Shown here one piece after another: positions 41,864-50,271 of a stretch of DNA of 64,000 nt. Numbering within the stretch: position 1 is the first letter of the stretch; the number at the start of each line of letters is the position of its first letter. The stretch spans positions 6,448,001-6,512,000 of the forward strand of contig NZ_JADOTY010000001.1 of NCBI RefSeq assembly GCF_015751785.1, read 5' to 3'. Source of the stretch: Micromonospora vinacea. GTDB taxonomy: Bacteria; Actinomycetota; Actinomycetes; Mycobacteriales; Micromonosporaceae. Made by a program: the position numbers and the translations under genes. The notes beneath the pieces were generated by a model. It was not told the DNA's origin. It did not search any database and saw only the letters and a list, made by a program, of their open reading frames with translations.

Positions 41864-43014
41864 TCCGCCGGCCACGTCTCCCCGCCCCGGAGGACTTCAC
41901 AGCGCCCTCGCACTCACCGCTGGTCACCGCCCGGCTCGGCCTCTGGCTCGGGGTGGCGTTCGGGCTGTGTTTCGGCACCGGACTGCTCAGCCACTACCTT
42001 CAGCACCCGCCGGGCTGGTTCACCTGGCCGACCCGACCGGTCAACCTGTACCGGATCACCCAGGGCGTCCACGTGCTCTCCGGGGTCGCGGCCATTCCGT
42101 TGCTGCTGGCCAAGCTGTGGAGCGTCTACCCCCGGCTGTTCGTCCGCCCGCCAGTGCGCCAGCCGATCCGGTTGTCCGCCCACGCCCTCGAACGGATCTC
42201 CGTCCTGGTGCTGGTCTGCGCCGCGTTCTTCGAGCTGGTCACGGGCCTGTTCAACGTCGCCCAGTCGTACCCGTGGGGGTTCTTCTTCCCGACGGCGCAC
42301 TACGCGGTCGCCTGGCTGGTGGTCGGGGCGATGCTGCTGCACGTCGCTGTGAAGTTGCCGGTCGCCCGCGCGGCGTTGAAAACGCCACTGCGACGCAGGA
42401 GAGCGGCGCCGGGGCCTGACGATCGGGACACGGCGCAGCGACGCGCGTTCCTGCGTACCTCCGCGGGCGTCGCGGGAGTCGCCGTGCTGGCCACCGCCGG
42501 GGTCACAGTGCCGTGGCTCCGTCGGGTGTCGCCGCTGGCGTGGCGGTCCGCGACCGGGCCGCAGGGCGTACCGATCAACCGTACGGCGGCTGCCGCGCGC
42601 ATCGCCGTTCCACCGGACTGGCGACTGGAGATCGTCTGGCCGGGCGGGCGGGACACGGTGTCCCTGGCCGACCTGGCGGCCCTGCCGCAACGCACGGCGG
42701 AGCTGCCGATCGCCTGTGTGGAGGGCTGGAGCGCCTCGGCCCACTGGACCGGCGTGCCCGTCGTCGAGCTGCTCCGACGGGCCGGCGCACCGACCGGCCG
42801 ACCGGTTCGGGTCACCTCACTGGAGACCGACGGCCTGTACGCGGCCAGCACACTCCCGGCGGCCCATGCCCGCGACCCGCTGACCCTGCTCGCCCTGCGG
42901 ATCAATGGCGAGCAACTGTCGCCCGACCACGGTTACCCCTGCCGACTCATCGCGCCGAGCCGGCCGGGGGTCCTCCAGACCAAGTGGGTGGCCCGGCTGG
43001 AGGTGCTGCGGTGA
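41860..43014 (+). CDS. Membrane molybdopterin-dependent oxidoreductase (sulfite-oxidase-like)
   Basis: The 384-aa protein has four N-terminal membrane helices (about 24-165) with His residues in positions suited to a cytochrome b-like domain, and an extracytoplasmic sulfite-oxidase-type Moco domain (about 235-384) with the Cys ligand ACVEGWSASAHW (Cys286). Substrates of such proteins include sulfoxides or other oxyanions; this one's is unknown. ATG 41860 overlaps the methyltransferase stop. It ends coupled (GTGA) to a small membrane protein. Confidence 0.85.
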   Translation: MIRRPRLPAPEDFTAPSHSPLVTARLGLWLGVAFGLCFGTGLLSHYLQHPPGWFTWPTRPVNLYRITQGVHVLSGVAAIPLLLAKLWSVYPRLFVRPPVRQPIRLSAHALERISVLVLVCAAFFELVTGLFNVAQSYPWGFFFPTAHYAVAWLVVGAMLLHVAVKLPVARAALKTPLRRRRAAPGPDDRDTAQRRAFLRTSAGVAGVAVLATAGVTVPWLRRVSPLAWRSATGPQGVPINRTAAAARIAVPPDWRLEIVWPGGRDTVSLADLAALPQRTAELPIACVEGWSASAHWTGVPVVELLRRAGAPTGRPVRVTSLETDGLYAASTLPAAHARDPLTLLALRINGEQLSPDHGYPCRLIAPSRPGVLQTKWVARLEVLR

Positions 43015-43436
43015 GAGCCGTCCGACTGCTCCTGCTCGTGGTCGGCGCCGCGTTCACGGCGTACGGCGGTTGGCTGCTCCTCCCCCAGCTCGGCACCACG
43101 GTGCCGTGGCTGATCGGCGGCCCGGTGCTGCACGACCTTCTGGTGGCACCGCTGGTCGGACTGGTCGGCCTGGCGCTGAGCCGACTGGTGACGAACCGGT
43201 TGCGCCGGGCCTGGATCGCCGCGGGTCTGCTGGCCAGCGCCACGTTGCTGCTGATCGCGGTGCCCCTGCTGTGGCGACCGCCCTCGGCACCTCCGAACCC
43301 GGGCCTACCGGACCGGGACTACCCGCTGGGGCTCACCGTCGGGCTGGCTGTCCTCTGGGCCGCGATCGTGATCGTCCTGGTCGTCGCCACGGCGCTCGAC
43401 CGGCGTGGCACGGACCGGCGAACCGACCGCTCCTGA
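43011..43436 (+). CDS. Small membrane protein
   Basis: The 141-aa protein has about four hydrophobic helices (LLLLVVGAAFTAYGGWLLL; LLVAPLVGLVGLALS; AAGLLASATLLLIAVPLLW; VGLAVLWAAIVIVLVVATAL). No family is recognised. GTG 43011 overlaps the oxidoreductase stop, so it probably supports that enzyme as an assembly or electron-transfer subunit. Confidence 0.75.
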   Translation: MRAVRLLLLVVGAAFTAYGGWLLLPQLGTTVPWLIGGPVLHDLLVAPLVGLVGLALSRLVTNRLRRAWIAAGLLASATLLLIAVPLLWRPPSAPPNPGLPDRDYPLGLTVGLAVLWAAIVIVLVVATALDRRGTDRRTDRS

Positions 43437-43479
43437 GCCAGCCCCACACGTTCTCCACTTTCGCCCAGGAGGGATACCC

Positions 43480-44319
43480 ATGTCAGCAGGAGACATCAGC
43501 ACGACCGACCGTCCGCCGATCGGCGTGATCGGCGGATCCGGCTTCTACGAGTTCCTCGACGACGTCGCCGAGGTCACCGTCGACACACCGTACGGACCGC
43601 CGAGCGACGCGCTGTCCGTCGGGAGTCTCGCCGGGCGGCCGGTGGTGTTCCTGCCCCGCCACGGACGCCGGCACACCCACCCTCCGCACCGCATCAACTA
43701 CCGGGCCAACCTGTGGGCGTTGCGAGCGCTCGGCGTGCGCCAGGTACTCGCACCGGGTGCCGTGGGCGGCCTACGACCGGATCTGGGCCCCGGGACCCTC
43801 GTCGTACCGGACCAGCTGGTCGACCGGACCAGCGGCCGCGCGCAGACCTACCACGACGGCCAGCCACGCGCGGACGGGCAACTCCCCCAGGTCGTCCATG
43901 TGCCCTTCGCCGACCCGTACTGTCCGGTCGGACGAGCCACGGTCCTCGACGCCGCCCGATCCGCCGGTTGGCAGCCGGTCGACGGCGGAACCATGGTCGT
44001 CATCGAAGGGCCCCGATTCTCCACCCGGGCCGAATCACAGTGGTACGGCCGGGAGGGCTGGTCCGTCGTCGGAATGACCGGCCACCCGGAAGCGGTGCTG
44101 GCCCGTGAACTGGCGCTCTGCTACACAGCGGTGTCAGTGGTGACCGACCTCGACTCGGGCGTCGAGGTTGGTCACGGCGTGACCCAGCAGGAGGTGTTCA
44201 CGGTCTTCGCCCGGAACATCGATCGCCTGCGCCTGCTGCTCGGCGACGCGGTGAAGACGTTGCCGGAGGACCAGGGAGCCTGCCCGTGCGGACAGGCGCT
44301 GGCAGATATGGAGCCGTGA
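43480..44319 (+). CDS. MTAP/MTIP-family nucleoside phosphorylase
   Basis: The 279-aa protein has the S-methyl-5'-thioadenosine/thioinosine phosphorylase pattern: IGVIGGSGFYEFL, LPRHGRRHTHPPHRINYRAN, the phosphate-binding region, and GPRFSTRAESQWYG with EVGHGVTQQEVF. Such enzymes release 5-modified ribose 1-phosphate and a base. AGGAGGG precedes ATG 43480. In this operon it might process a SAM-derived nucleoside rather than only MTA. Confidence 0.85.
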   Translation: MSAGDISTTDRPPIGVIGGSGFYEFLDDVAEVTVDTPYGPPSDALSVGSLAGRPVVFLPRHGRRHTHPPHRINYRANLWALRALGVRQVLAPGAVGGLRPDLGPGTLVVPDQLVDRTSGRAQTYHDGQPRADGQLPQVVHVPFADPYCPVGRATVLDAARSAGWQPVDGGTMVVIEGPRFSTRAESQWYGREGWSVVGMTGHPEAVLARELALCYTAVSVVTDLDSGVEVGHGVTQQEVFTVFARNIDRLRLLLGDAVKTLPEDQGACPCGQALADMEP

Positions 44320-44323
44320 GCGT

Positions 44324-44379
44324 CGTAAGAGTTCGGAAAGGGTTCGCGAACGGTTCGACGGCGGCCGTGGCCGTACGCT
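44324..44379 (+). promoter_or_regulatory. Response-regulator box and promoter of the DM13 gene
   Basis: CGTAAG (44324-44329) and GGAAAG (44335-44340) are 50 and 39 bp upstream of -10 TACGCT (44374-44379). The spacing is identical to that before the response-regulator gene. The GTG at 44386 is about 6 bp past the -10, so the mRNA would be leaderless. Confidence 0.65.
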
Positions 44380-44385
44380 GCGGGG

Positions 44386-44970
44386 GTGGGAAAACGGATG
44401 TTCCGCTCGCCGCTGGTCCGAGCCGGTCTCGCCTGTGCTGTCGTCGTGGCGATGCTGGGCCTCTACTGGTTCCAGCCGTGGAAGCTGTTCACCGACACCT
44501 ATGTCGACGAAGCGATTCCCGGCTCTGGAACGGTATCGGCCACCCCGGTCCCGGCGTCCGCGAGCCCGGAGTCCTCGACGCCGGCCCCCGCGATCTCGGC
44601 AGCCACCCCAGCGGCGAACGAGATCCTGACCAGCGGTGAGTTCGTCACCCATGAGCACCGGACGACAGGCAGTGCCGAGATCCACCGGCTCGCCGACGGT
44701 CGCCATCAGCTCGTCATCCGAGACCTGAACACGTCGAACGGTCCGGACCTGCGGGTGTGGCTGACCGATCAGCCGGTCATCCGGGGCACGGCCGGCTGGC
44801 GCGTGTTCGACGACGGCGAATGGGTCGAGCTGGCGAAGCTCAAGGGCAACAAGGGCAACCAGGTGTACGAGCTGCCGGCGTCGGTGGACCCACGCGACTT
44901 CCGCAGCGTCTCCATCTGGTGCAAACGGTTCGCGGTCTCCTTCGGCGCGGCGGATCTCGCGGGGGCCTGA
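44386..44970 (+). CDS. DM13-domain membrane-anchored protein
   Basis: The 194-aa protein has a N-terminal hydrophobic anchor (LACAVVVAMLGLYWF), a Ser/Thr/Pro linker (45-80) and a DM13 domain (about 82-194) with GSAEIHRLADGRHQLVIRDL, RVWLTDQPV and SVSIWCKRFAVSFG. DM13 domains are proposed to bind haem or mediate redox; the Cys in SIWCKRF is conserved in the family. GTG 44386 or ATG 44398 could start it. With the membrane Moco enzyme in the same regulon it could be an electron partner. Confidence 0.8.
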   Translation: MGKRMFRSPLVRAGLACAVVVAMLGLYWFQPWKLFTDTYVDEAIPGSGTVSATPVPASASPESSTPAPAISAATPAANEILTSGEFVTHEHRTTGSAEIHRLADGRHQLVIRDLNTSNGPDLRVWLTDQPVIRGTAGWRVFDDGEWVELAKLKGNKGNQVYELPASVDPRDFRSVSIWCKRFAVSFGAADLAGA

Positions 44971-45006
44971 CCGCGCCACCCTGGCCGCAACCAGCCGGAC
45001 ACGGCA

Positions 45007-45057
45007 TTGACATCTTTCACTGCGGGATCTAGCGTCGGAGCGAATCGATTCGACGCT
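45007..45057 (+). promoter_or_regulatory. Promoter with overlapping operator of the esterase pair
   Basis: TTGACA (45007-45012), a 17-bp spacer and TAGCGT (45030-45035) form a near-consensus promoter. The palindrome CGAATCGATTCG (45041-45052) lies at the predicted start, inside larger arms AGCGTC (45031-45036) and GACGCT (45052-45057). The 5' leader up to 45340 is about 300 nt and I see no gene in it, so 44971-45340 is otherwise empty. Confidence 0.6.
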
Positions 45058-45340
45058 GAGCCAGGTGCTCCGGCACCTCCGGTCGAACGGTCGCGTGGTG
45101 TTCGGGCGCACTGGTGGCCACCATCGATTCGGCAACCGACTGGTCCTGCGTGGGCGGCGAGACCAGTGGCGGAAACCTGTGTCGATGAGCCGGCCGGGCA
45201 CCGTCGGCACATCGCGTCTTCTGGGGTTCGTCCGCGGCGAACGTGGTCGATGGGGTGACCTGCAGCGGCGCGTCGTGGCGGCGTGCGGGTTGCCGTGGAT
45301 CCCCTTCAACCAGTTCGTGCCGAGTGGCGGGAGCCCCTTC

Positions 45341-46693
45341 ATGACAAGACGTAGACCCATCCTTGGTCTTCTCGCGACGGCGGCGGCCGTCGTCGTGACC
45401 GTGAGCGCGGCGGCACTGGCCGGTGGCGTGAGCACCACCGCGTCGGCGGCGGACATCGGCGCGGCCGCGGCGACCGCCGGGTGCGGCAAGGCGCCCACGT
45501 TGACCAGCGGCCAACGGTCCATCCAGAGCAGCGGCCAGAACCGTAGTTTCATCCTGAGGATTCCTGACAACTACGACAGGAACCACGCCTACCGGCTGAT
45601 CTTCGGATTCCACTGGAACGGCGGCACCGCCAACGACGTCGACGGCGGTGGGTCCGACGGGGCCGCCTGGTCCTACTACGGGCTGCGGCAGCAGGCGAAC
45701 AACAGCACCATCTTCGTCGCCCCCCAGGGCAACGGCAACGGCTGGGCAAACCCCGGCGGCCAGGACGTCACCTTCGTCGACGACATGATCAGGGTGATCG
45801 AGGCAGACCTCTGTGTCGAGACCACGCAACGCTTCGCGCTCGGCTTCAGCTACGGCGGGGGCATGAGCTACTCGCTGGCCTGTTCACGGCCAAGTGTCTT
45901 CCGCGCTGTCGCGGTCTACTCCGGCGGGCAGCTCAGCGGGTGCAGCGGCGGCACCGAGCCGGTCGCGTACATGGGGATCCACGGCATCGGGGACGCGGTG
46001 CTCAACGTCTCCGCCGGACGGTCCCTGCGCGACAGGTTCGTGCGCAACAACGGGTGCACCGCACAGAGCCCACCCGAGCCGAGGGCGGGCAGCCTGACCC
46101 ACATCACCACCACCTACTCCGGCTGCCGGTCCGGCTATCCGGTGGTCTGGGCCGCCTTCGACGGCGGGCACACCCCCGGCCCGGTGGACGGCGGCGGGGA
46201 CAGCGGAGCCAGGACCTGGACCAAGGGCGAGGTGTGGAGGTTCTTCACCCAGTTCGGTAGCGGCACCGACCCCACGACGCCGCCACCGACCACCCCGCCA
46301 CCGAGCGGCACGTCGGCCCTGCGCAGCACGTCCTCCGGACGGTGCCTCGACGTCAACGGCGCCTCGCAGACCAACGGCGCGGCGGCGATCATCTGGGACT
46401 GCCACGGCCAGAGCAACCAGAGCTGGACCTCGACCGCCGCTCAGGAGCTGCGTGTCTTCGGCGGCAAGTGCCTCGACGTCAACGGCGCCGGCACCGCCAA
46501 CGGCAGCTCGGTGATCATTTGGGACTGCAACGGCCAGTCCAACCAGAAATGGCGGCTCAACACCGACGGCTCGATCACCGGAGTTGGTTCGGGCCGGTGC
46601 CTGGACATGGTCGGCAACGGCACTGGCAACGGCACGCGCGTCCAGATCTGGGACTGCACCGGCGCGGCCAACCAACGATGGAGCCGGAGCTGA
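45341..46693 (+). CDS. Secreted PHB-depolymerase/feruloyl-esterase-like protein with ricin lectin
   Basis: The 450-aa protein has a signal peptide (about 1-37), an alpha/beta-hydrolase domain (about 45-310) with nucleophile GFSYGGGMS (Ser near 169), and a ricin-B beta-trefoil (about 325-450) with CLDVNG and QxW motifs. Carbohydrate esterase family 1 relatives remove feruloyl or acetyl groups from xylan. ATG 45341 follows GGCGGGAG. It is followed by a paralogue 68 bp downstream. Confidence 0.85.
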   Translation: MTRRRPILGLLATAAAVVVTVSAAALAGGVSTTASAADIGAAAATAGCGKAPTLTSGQRSIQSSGQNRSFILRIPDNYDRNHAYRLIFGFHWNGGTANDVDGGGSDGAAWSYYGLRQQANNSTIFVAPQGNGNGWANPGGQDVTFVDDMIRVIEADLCVETTQRFALGFSYGGGMSYSLACSRPSVFRAVAVYSGGQLSGCSGGTEPVAYMGIHGIGDAVLNVSAGRSLRDRFVRNNGCTAQSPPEPRAGSLTHITTTYSGCRSGYPVVWAAFDGGHTPGPVDGGGDSGARTWTKGEVWRFFTQFGSGTDPTTPPPTTPPPSGTSALRSTSSGRCLDVNGASQTNGAAAIIWDCHGQSNQSWTSTAAQELRVFGGKCLDVNGAGTANGSSVIIWDCNGQSNQKWRLNTDGSITGVGSGRCLDMVGNGTGNGTRVQIWDCTGAANQRWSRS

Positions 46694-46761
46694 GCCCGGC
46701 GAGGTTCCCGCAGAGGGGACCGGCCCAACGGATGTTCCACCACCCACAAGGAGGCTCAACC

Positions 46762-48102
46762 GTGCCACTTCGCAAACTTTCCGCCCCCTGGCTGGGGGCA
46801 GCCATGGCGGTCATGGTTCTGATCGCCGTCGGAACGTACGTCGTCACGACCGTCGCACCGGCGGCGGCGGCCACCACTGCCGGCTGCGGCAAGGCGCCCG
46901 GGCTGAACAGCGGCACCCACACCATCCAGAGCGGCGGGAAGAGCCGCAGCTTCATCCTTCGGCTGCCGGACAACTACAACAACACCTATGCCCACCGGCT
47001 GGCCTTCGGGTACCACTGGTTGGGTGGCACCGCCAGCCAGGTCGCGGGTGGCGGCTCCGACGGAGCTGCGTGGGCCTACTACGGCATGCTCTCCCAGTCG
47101 AACAACACTACGATCTTCGTCGCCCCACAGGGCCTCAACAACGGCTGGGGCAACTCCAACGGTGAAGACGTCACCTTCACCGACGACATGATCCGCACGA
47201 TCGACAACGCTCTCTGCGTCGACACCACCCAACGGTTCTCGGTCGGGTTCAGCTACGGCGGCGCGATGAGCTACTCGTTGGCGTGTTCCCGGCCGACGGT
47301 GTTCCGTGCGGTCGCGGCAATCGCGGCCCCGGGGGCGATCAGCGGATGCAGCGGCGGCACCCAGCCGGTGGCGTACCTGGGGATTCACGGCATCAACGAC
47401 AACATTCCGAGCGGACGGTCGCTGCGCGACAGGTTCGTCCGGAACAACGGATGCGCCGCGCAGAACCCGCCCGAGCCGAGGGCGGGCAGCCTGACCCACA
47501 TCACCACCGCCTACTCGGGCTGCCGGGCCGGCTACCCCGTGGTCTGGGCCGCGTTCGACGGCGGCCACCAGCAAGGCCCGGTGGACGGGTGCGCCGGCTG
47601 TGAGAGCGGCGCGCGGAGCTGGGTCAAGCAGGAGGTGTGGCGGTTCTTCACCCAGTTCGGATCGGACGTGCCGCCCACCACTCCCCCGCCGACGACTCCG
47701 CCGGCCGGCCAGCAGAACGTGCTGATAGCGGGTAGCCAGTCCGGTCGGTGCGTCGACGTCCCCAACTCCAGCACCAGCAACGGCGCACGCCCGCAACTGT
47801 GGGACTGCCACGGTGGCACCAACCAACGTTGGACCCACACCGCCAACCGCACCCTGACCGTCTACGGCAACAAGTGCCTGGACGCCAGCGGGGCGGGCAG
47901 CAGCAACGGCACCGCGGTCCTCATCTGGGACTGCAACGGCCAAGCCAACCAACAGTGGAACCTGAACGCCAACGGCACCATCACCAGCGCCCAGTCGGGG
48001 CTGTGCCTCGACGCCGTCGCATCCGGCACGGCCAATGGCACGCAACTGCACCTCTGGGCCTGCCACGGCGGGGCCAACCAGCAGTGGAGCACGCGCAACT
48101 AG
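46762..48102 (+). CDS. Secreted esterase/ricin-lectin paralogue
   Basis: The 446-aa protein repeats the domain order of its neighbour: signal peptide, alpha/beta-hydrolase with GFSYGGAMS, a Thr/Pro linker and a three-repeat ricin-B lectin. Much of the hydrolase is identical in stretches (for example DRFVRNNGC and PRAGSLTHITT), so the two are tandem duplicates that diverged most in signal peptide, linker and lectin. GTG 46762 follows AAGGAGG. A strong hairpin follows its stop. Confidence 0.88.
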   Translation: MPLRKLSAPWLGAAMAVMVLIAVGTYVVTTVAPAAAATTAGCGKAPGLNSGTHTIQSGGKSRSFILRLPDNYNNTYAHRLAFGYHWLGGTASQVAGGGSDGAAWAYYGMLSQSNNTTIFVAPQGLNNGWGNSNGEDVTFTDDMIRTIDNALCVDTTQRFSVGFSYGGAMSYSLACSRPTVFRAVAAIAAPGAISGCSGGTQPVAYLGIHGINDNIPSGRSLRDRFVRNNGCAAQNPPEPRAGSLTHITTAYSGCRAGYPVVWAAFDGGHQQGPVDGCAGCESGARSWVKQEVWRFFTQFGSDVPPTTPPPTTPPAGQQNVLIAGSQSGRCVDVPNSSTSNGARPQLWDCHGGTNQRWTHTANRTLTVYGNKCLDASGAGSSNGTAVLIWDCNGQANQQWNLNANGTITSAQSGLCLDAVASGTANGTQLHLWACHGGANQQWSTRN

Positions 48103-48123
48103 CACGGCCCGCCAGGTCGGAGG

Positions 48124-48155
48124 CGCGCCGCTCGGGTCCTGTCCCGGGCGGCGCG
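48124..48155. terminator. Bidirectional terminator after the esterase pair
   Basis: CGCGCCGCTCGGG (48124-48136) pairs with CCCGGGCGGCGCG (48143-48155) with one G-U step around TCCTGT. It lies between the convergent esterase and AtzH-like genes. Confidence 0.75.
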
Positions 48156-48160
48156 TCGCG

Positions 48161-48547
48161 TCAGGCGGTGGGGGCGGCGGAGAGCGAGACGTGCGCGGTG
48201 ACGATCCGCCAGCCGACGGGCAGGCGTACCCAGGTCTGGGTCTGCCGACCGGTGGCGGCGCTGCCGTCGTACCCGAATCGGGTTGTCACGACCGCCAGGT
48301 CCGGGCCGAACGTGGTGATGATCGGATCGACCAGCCGGCGACCGGGCGGCAGCGGTGGCTGCGCGGCACGCCACTTGCGCTGCTCGTCCAGCCCGTACTG
48401 ATGGTCGGCGAGGCCGAACCGCACGGTGCGCTCGGAATCCCAGAAGTACCCGCAGATCCGGTCGGCGTTCCCGTCGGCCAGCGCCCGCTCGTAGTCGGCG
48501 AAGGCCGCCGCCACCTCGGCGACAACGTCCGTCCGGTCGATCTCCAT
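48161..48547 (-). CDS. AtzH/HpxZ-like NTF2-fold protein
   Basis: The 128-aa protein has the NTF2-like pattern FADYERALADGNADRICGYF and FGYDGSAATGRQTQTWVRL of DUF3225 proteins. AtzH-type proteins go with amidase/allophanate hydrolase genes and are reported to help amidase assembly. It is the last gene of the biuret operon, 83 bp after the permease gene, and fits that role. Confidence 0.8.
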   Translation of the reverse strand: MEIDRTDVVAEVAAAFADYERALADGNADRICGYFWDSERTVRFGLADHQYGLDEQRKWRAAQPPLPPGRRLVDPIITTFGPDLAVVTTRFGYDGSAATGRQTQTWVRLPVGWRIVTAHVSLSAAPTA

Positions 48548-48630
48548 GCGGTACGTCCCTTCGATCCGATCGGTCAGGGAACTCGCCGGCCCGGTCGGGA
48601 GCCGTGACGCTCCCGACCGGGCCGACCGGC

Positions 48631-50259
48631 TCAGCCGCTCAGCGCTGACGTCCGCTGCCCGTCGGCCGACGGGTCATTGGCGGGATCGGCCCGACCGGGC
48701 TCCCGTTCCGGATCAACCTCCTCCGGGTCCGGTTCGCGGGGCGTGGGGCGCCCCAGCGCGAAGACCACACAGATCACCGCGACGAAGAGGTAGCCCAGTG
48801 CCACCTGACCGTTGGCGTTCCACTCGATCCGCTCGCCGTGGATCAGCCCGATGAACGACAGAAGCGCGCCGGAGCCGGCGAAAATCGCGGCCCGACCGAA
48901 CCGTTTGTCGATGATGAAGACCACCACCGCGCCGAGCACCAGGCCGGCGAGGATCGCGCCCTGACCCAGCACCAGCAGCCCGTCGTAGATCACGCCGGCG
49001 CCGTTGAGCGCATCGTCGCCGACCGCCGCAGCGGTGGTACCGGCCGCCGCCAGGGTGTTGTCGATCTGCCCGGTGGCCCAGGCCGCGATGTTCGGGATCA
49101 GCGCGGCGACCACTGCCGCGGCGTGCGCCCTGGGGGTCGCCTGGAACGCCTGCGCCCCGATCAACAATCCGATGTAGAGCAGGATCGGCACGATCGCCGC
49201 CGTCGGGAAGATCGCGCCGAGCAGCCCGAACATGCCGAGGAAGCAGAGCAACGCGATCACCACACCGGTCGCCATCGAGTAGCCGCTGCGTCCACCGGCG
49301 GCCTTCCAGCCCGGGTGCCCGACGTAGACGGCCGGTGGGAACGGCGAGCCGAGCGCGGCCCCGATCACCGCGCCCGCACCGTCGGCGAGCAACACGCTGC
49401 GCAGGTTGTAGTTGTCCCCCGCGGTGGCCGCGCTCTCCACGTTCGTCATGCCCTCGGTGAAGTTGTAGACGCCGAGCGGGATCGCCGTCGCCAGCAGGGG
49501 CGCCATGTCGGCCAGCCCGGTGAAGAGCAGGTCCAGCTTGAACGAGGGGACGGCGATCGCGATGTCCCGGGCCGCGGCCGTGACATCCGGCACCGACATC
49601 GCCCCACCGGCCCAGCCGATCGCGGTGCCGAGCAGCAGCGCCGCCAGCCCGATCGGGAAGTTGAACGGCAACTTCACGTCGGTCAGCAGACCGATCAGCA
49701 GCAACGCGAAGACCGGCAGCGCGACCCAGGCCATCCGCCACATCTGCCCGGCCGGGTTCATCGAGATGAACGTGATGGAGATTCCGGCGAGGGTGCCGAG
49801 CAGCGCGGCCCGGGGCGCGTACCGGCGGATGTACGGCCCGACGAACGCGCCGATCAGCACGATCACGCCGATGATGAAGGCCCACGCCAGCCCGGCCTCC
49901 CAGGCGCGCACGGGATCCTGGGTGCGCAGGTAGATGGGGAGCATGATGACGAAGATGACGATGAACATGTGTGGCACGCTCGGCCCGTACGGCAGGGCCG
50001 TCACGTCGGCGCGGTTCTCCCGTCGGGCCAGCCGGCGGGCCAGGTAGGTGTAGTAGACGTTCCCGGCGACCAGGGCGATGCCGAGCGCCGGCAGGATGGT
50101 GCCGAACACCTCCCCCTCGGGAAGGTTCACCACGGCGAGGCAGAGCCCGGTCAGGGTGAGCACGTTGACCAGGACGTTGACGCCGAAACCGAAGAACGCG
50201 TTGGTGTCGCCGCGGACCCAGTACGGGAGCGGGACGACTGTGGGTTTGGTCGCTGTCAT
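48631..50259 (-). CDS. NCS2/xanthine-uracil-type permease
   Basis: The 542-aa protein has about 13 membrane helices and a motif run YNFTEGMTNVESAAT and GSPFPPAVYVGHPGW like NCS2 nucleobase transporters. The C-terminal tail is acidic (EPDPEEVDPEREPG). Inside an operon for biuret-type compounds it is probably the uptake system for them or for a precursor. It lies 12 bp after the second cysteine hydrolase gene. Confidence 0.8.
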   Translation of the reverse strand: MTATKPTVVPLPYWVRGDTNAFFGFGVNVLVNVLTLTGLCLAVVNLPEGEVFGTILPALGIALVAGNVYYTYLARRLARRENRADVTALPYGPSVPHMFIVIFVIMLPIYLRTQDPVRAWEAGLAWAFIIGVIVLIGAFVGPYIRRYAPRAALLGTLAGISITFISMNPAGQMWRMAWVALPVFALLLIGLLTDVKLPFNFPIGLAALLLGTAIGWAGGAMSVPDVTAAARDIAIAVPSFKLDLLFTGLADMAPLLATAIPLGVYNFTEGMTNVESAATAGDNYNLRSVLLADGAGAVIGAALGSPFPPAVYVGHPGWKAAGGRSGYSMATGVVIALLCFLGMFGLLGAIFPTAAIVPILLYIGLLIGAQAFQATPRAHAAAVVAALIPNIAAWATGQIDNTLAAAGTTAAAVGDDALNGAGVIYDGLLVLGQGAILAGLVLGAVVVFIIDKRFGRAAIFAGSGALLSFIGLIHGERIEWNANGQVALGYLFVAVICVVFALGRPTPREPDPEEVDPEREPGRADPANDPSADGQRTSALSG

Positions 50260-50271
50260 GGCTGCTCCCGG

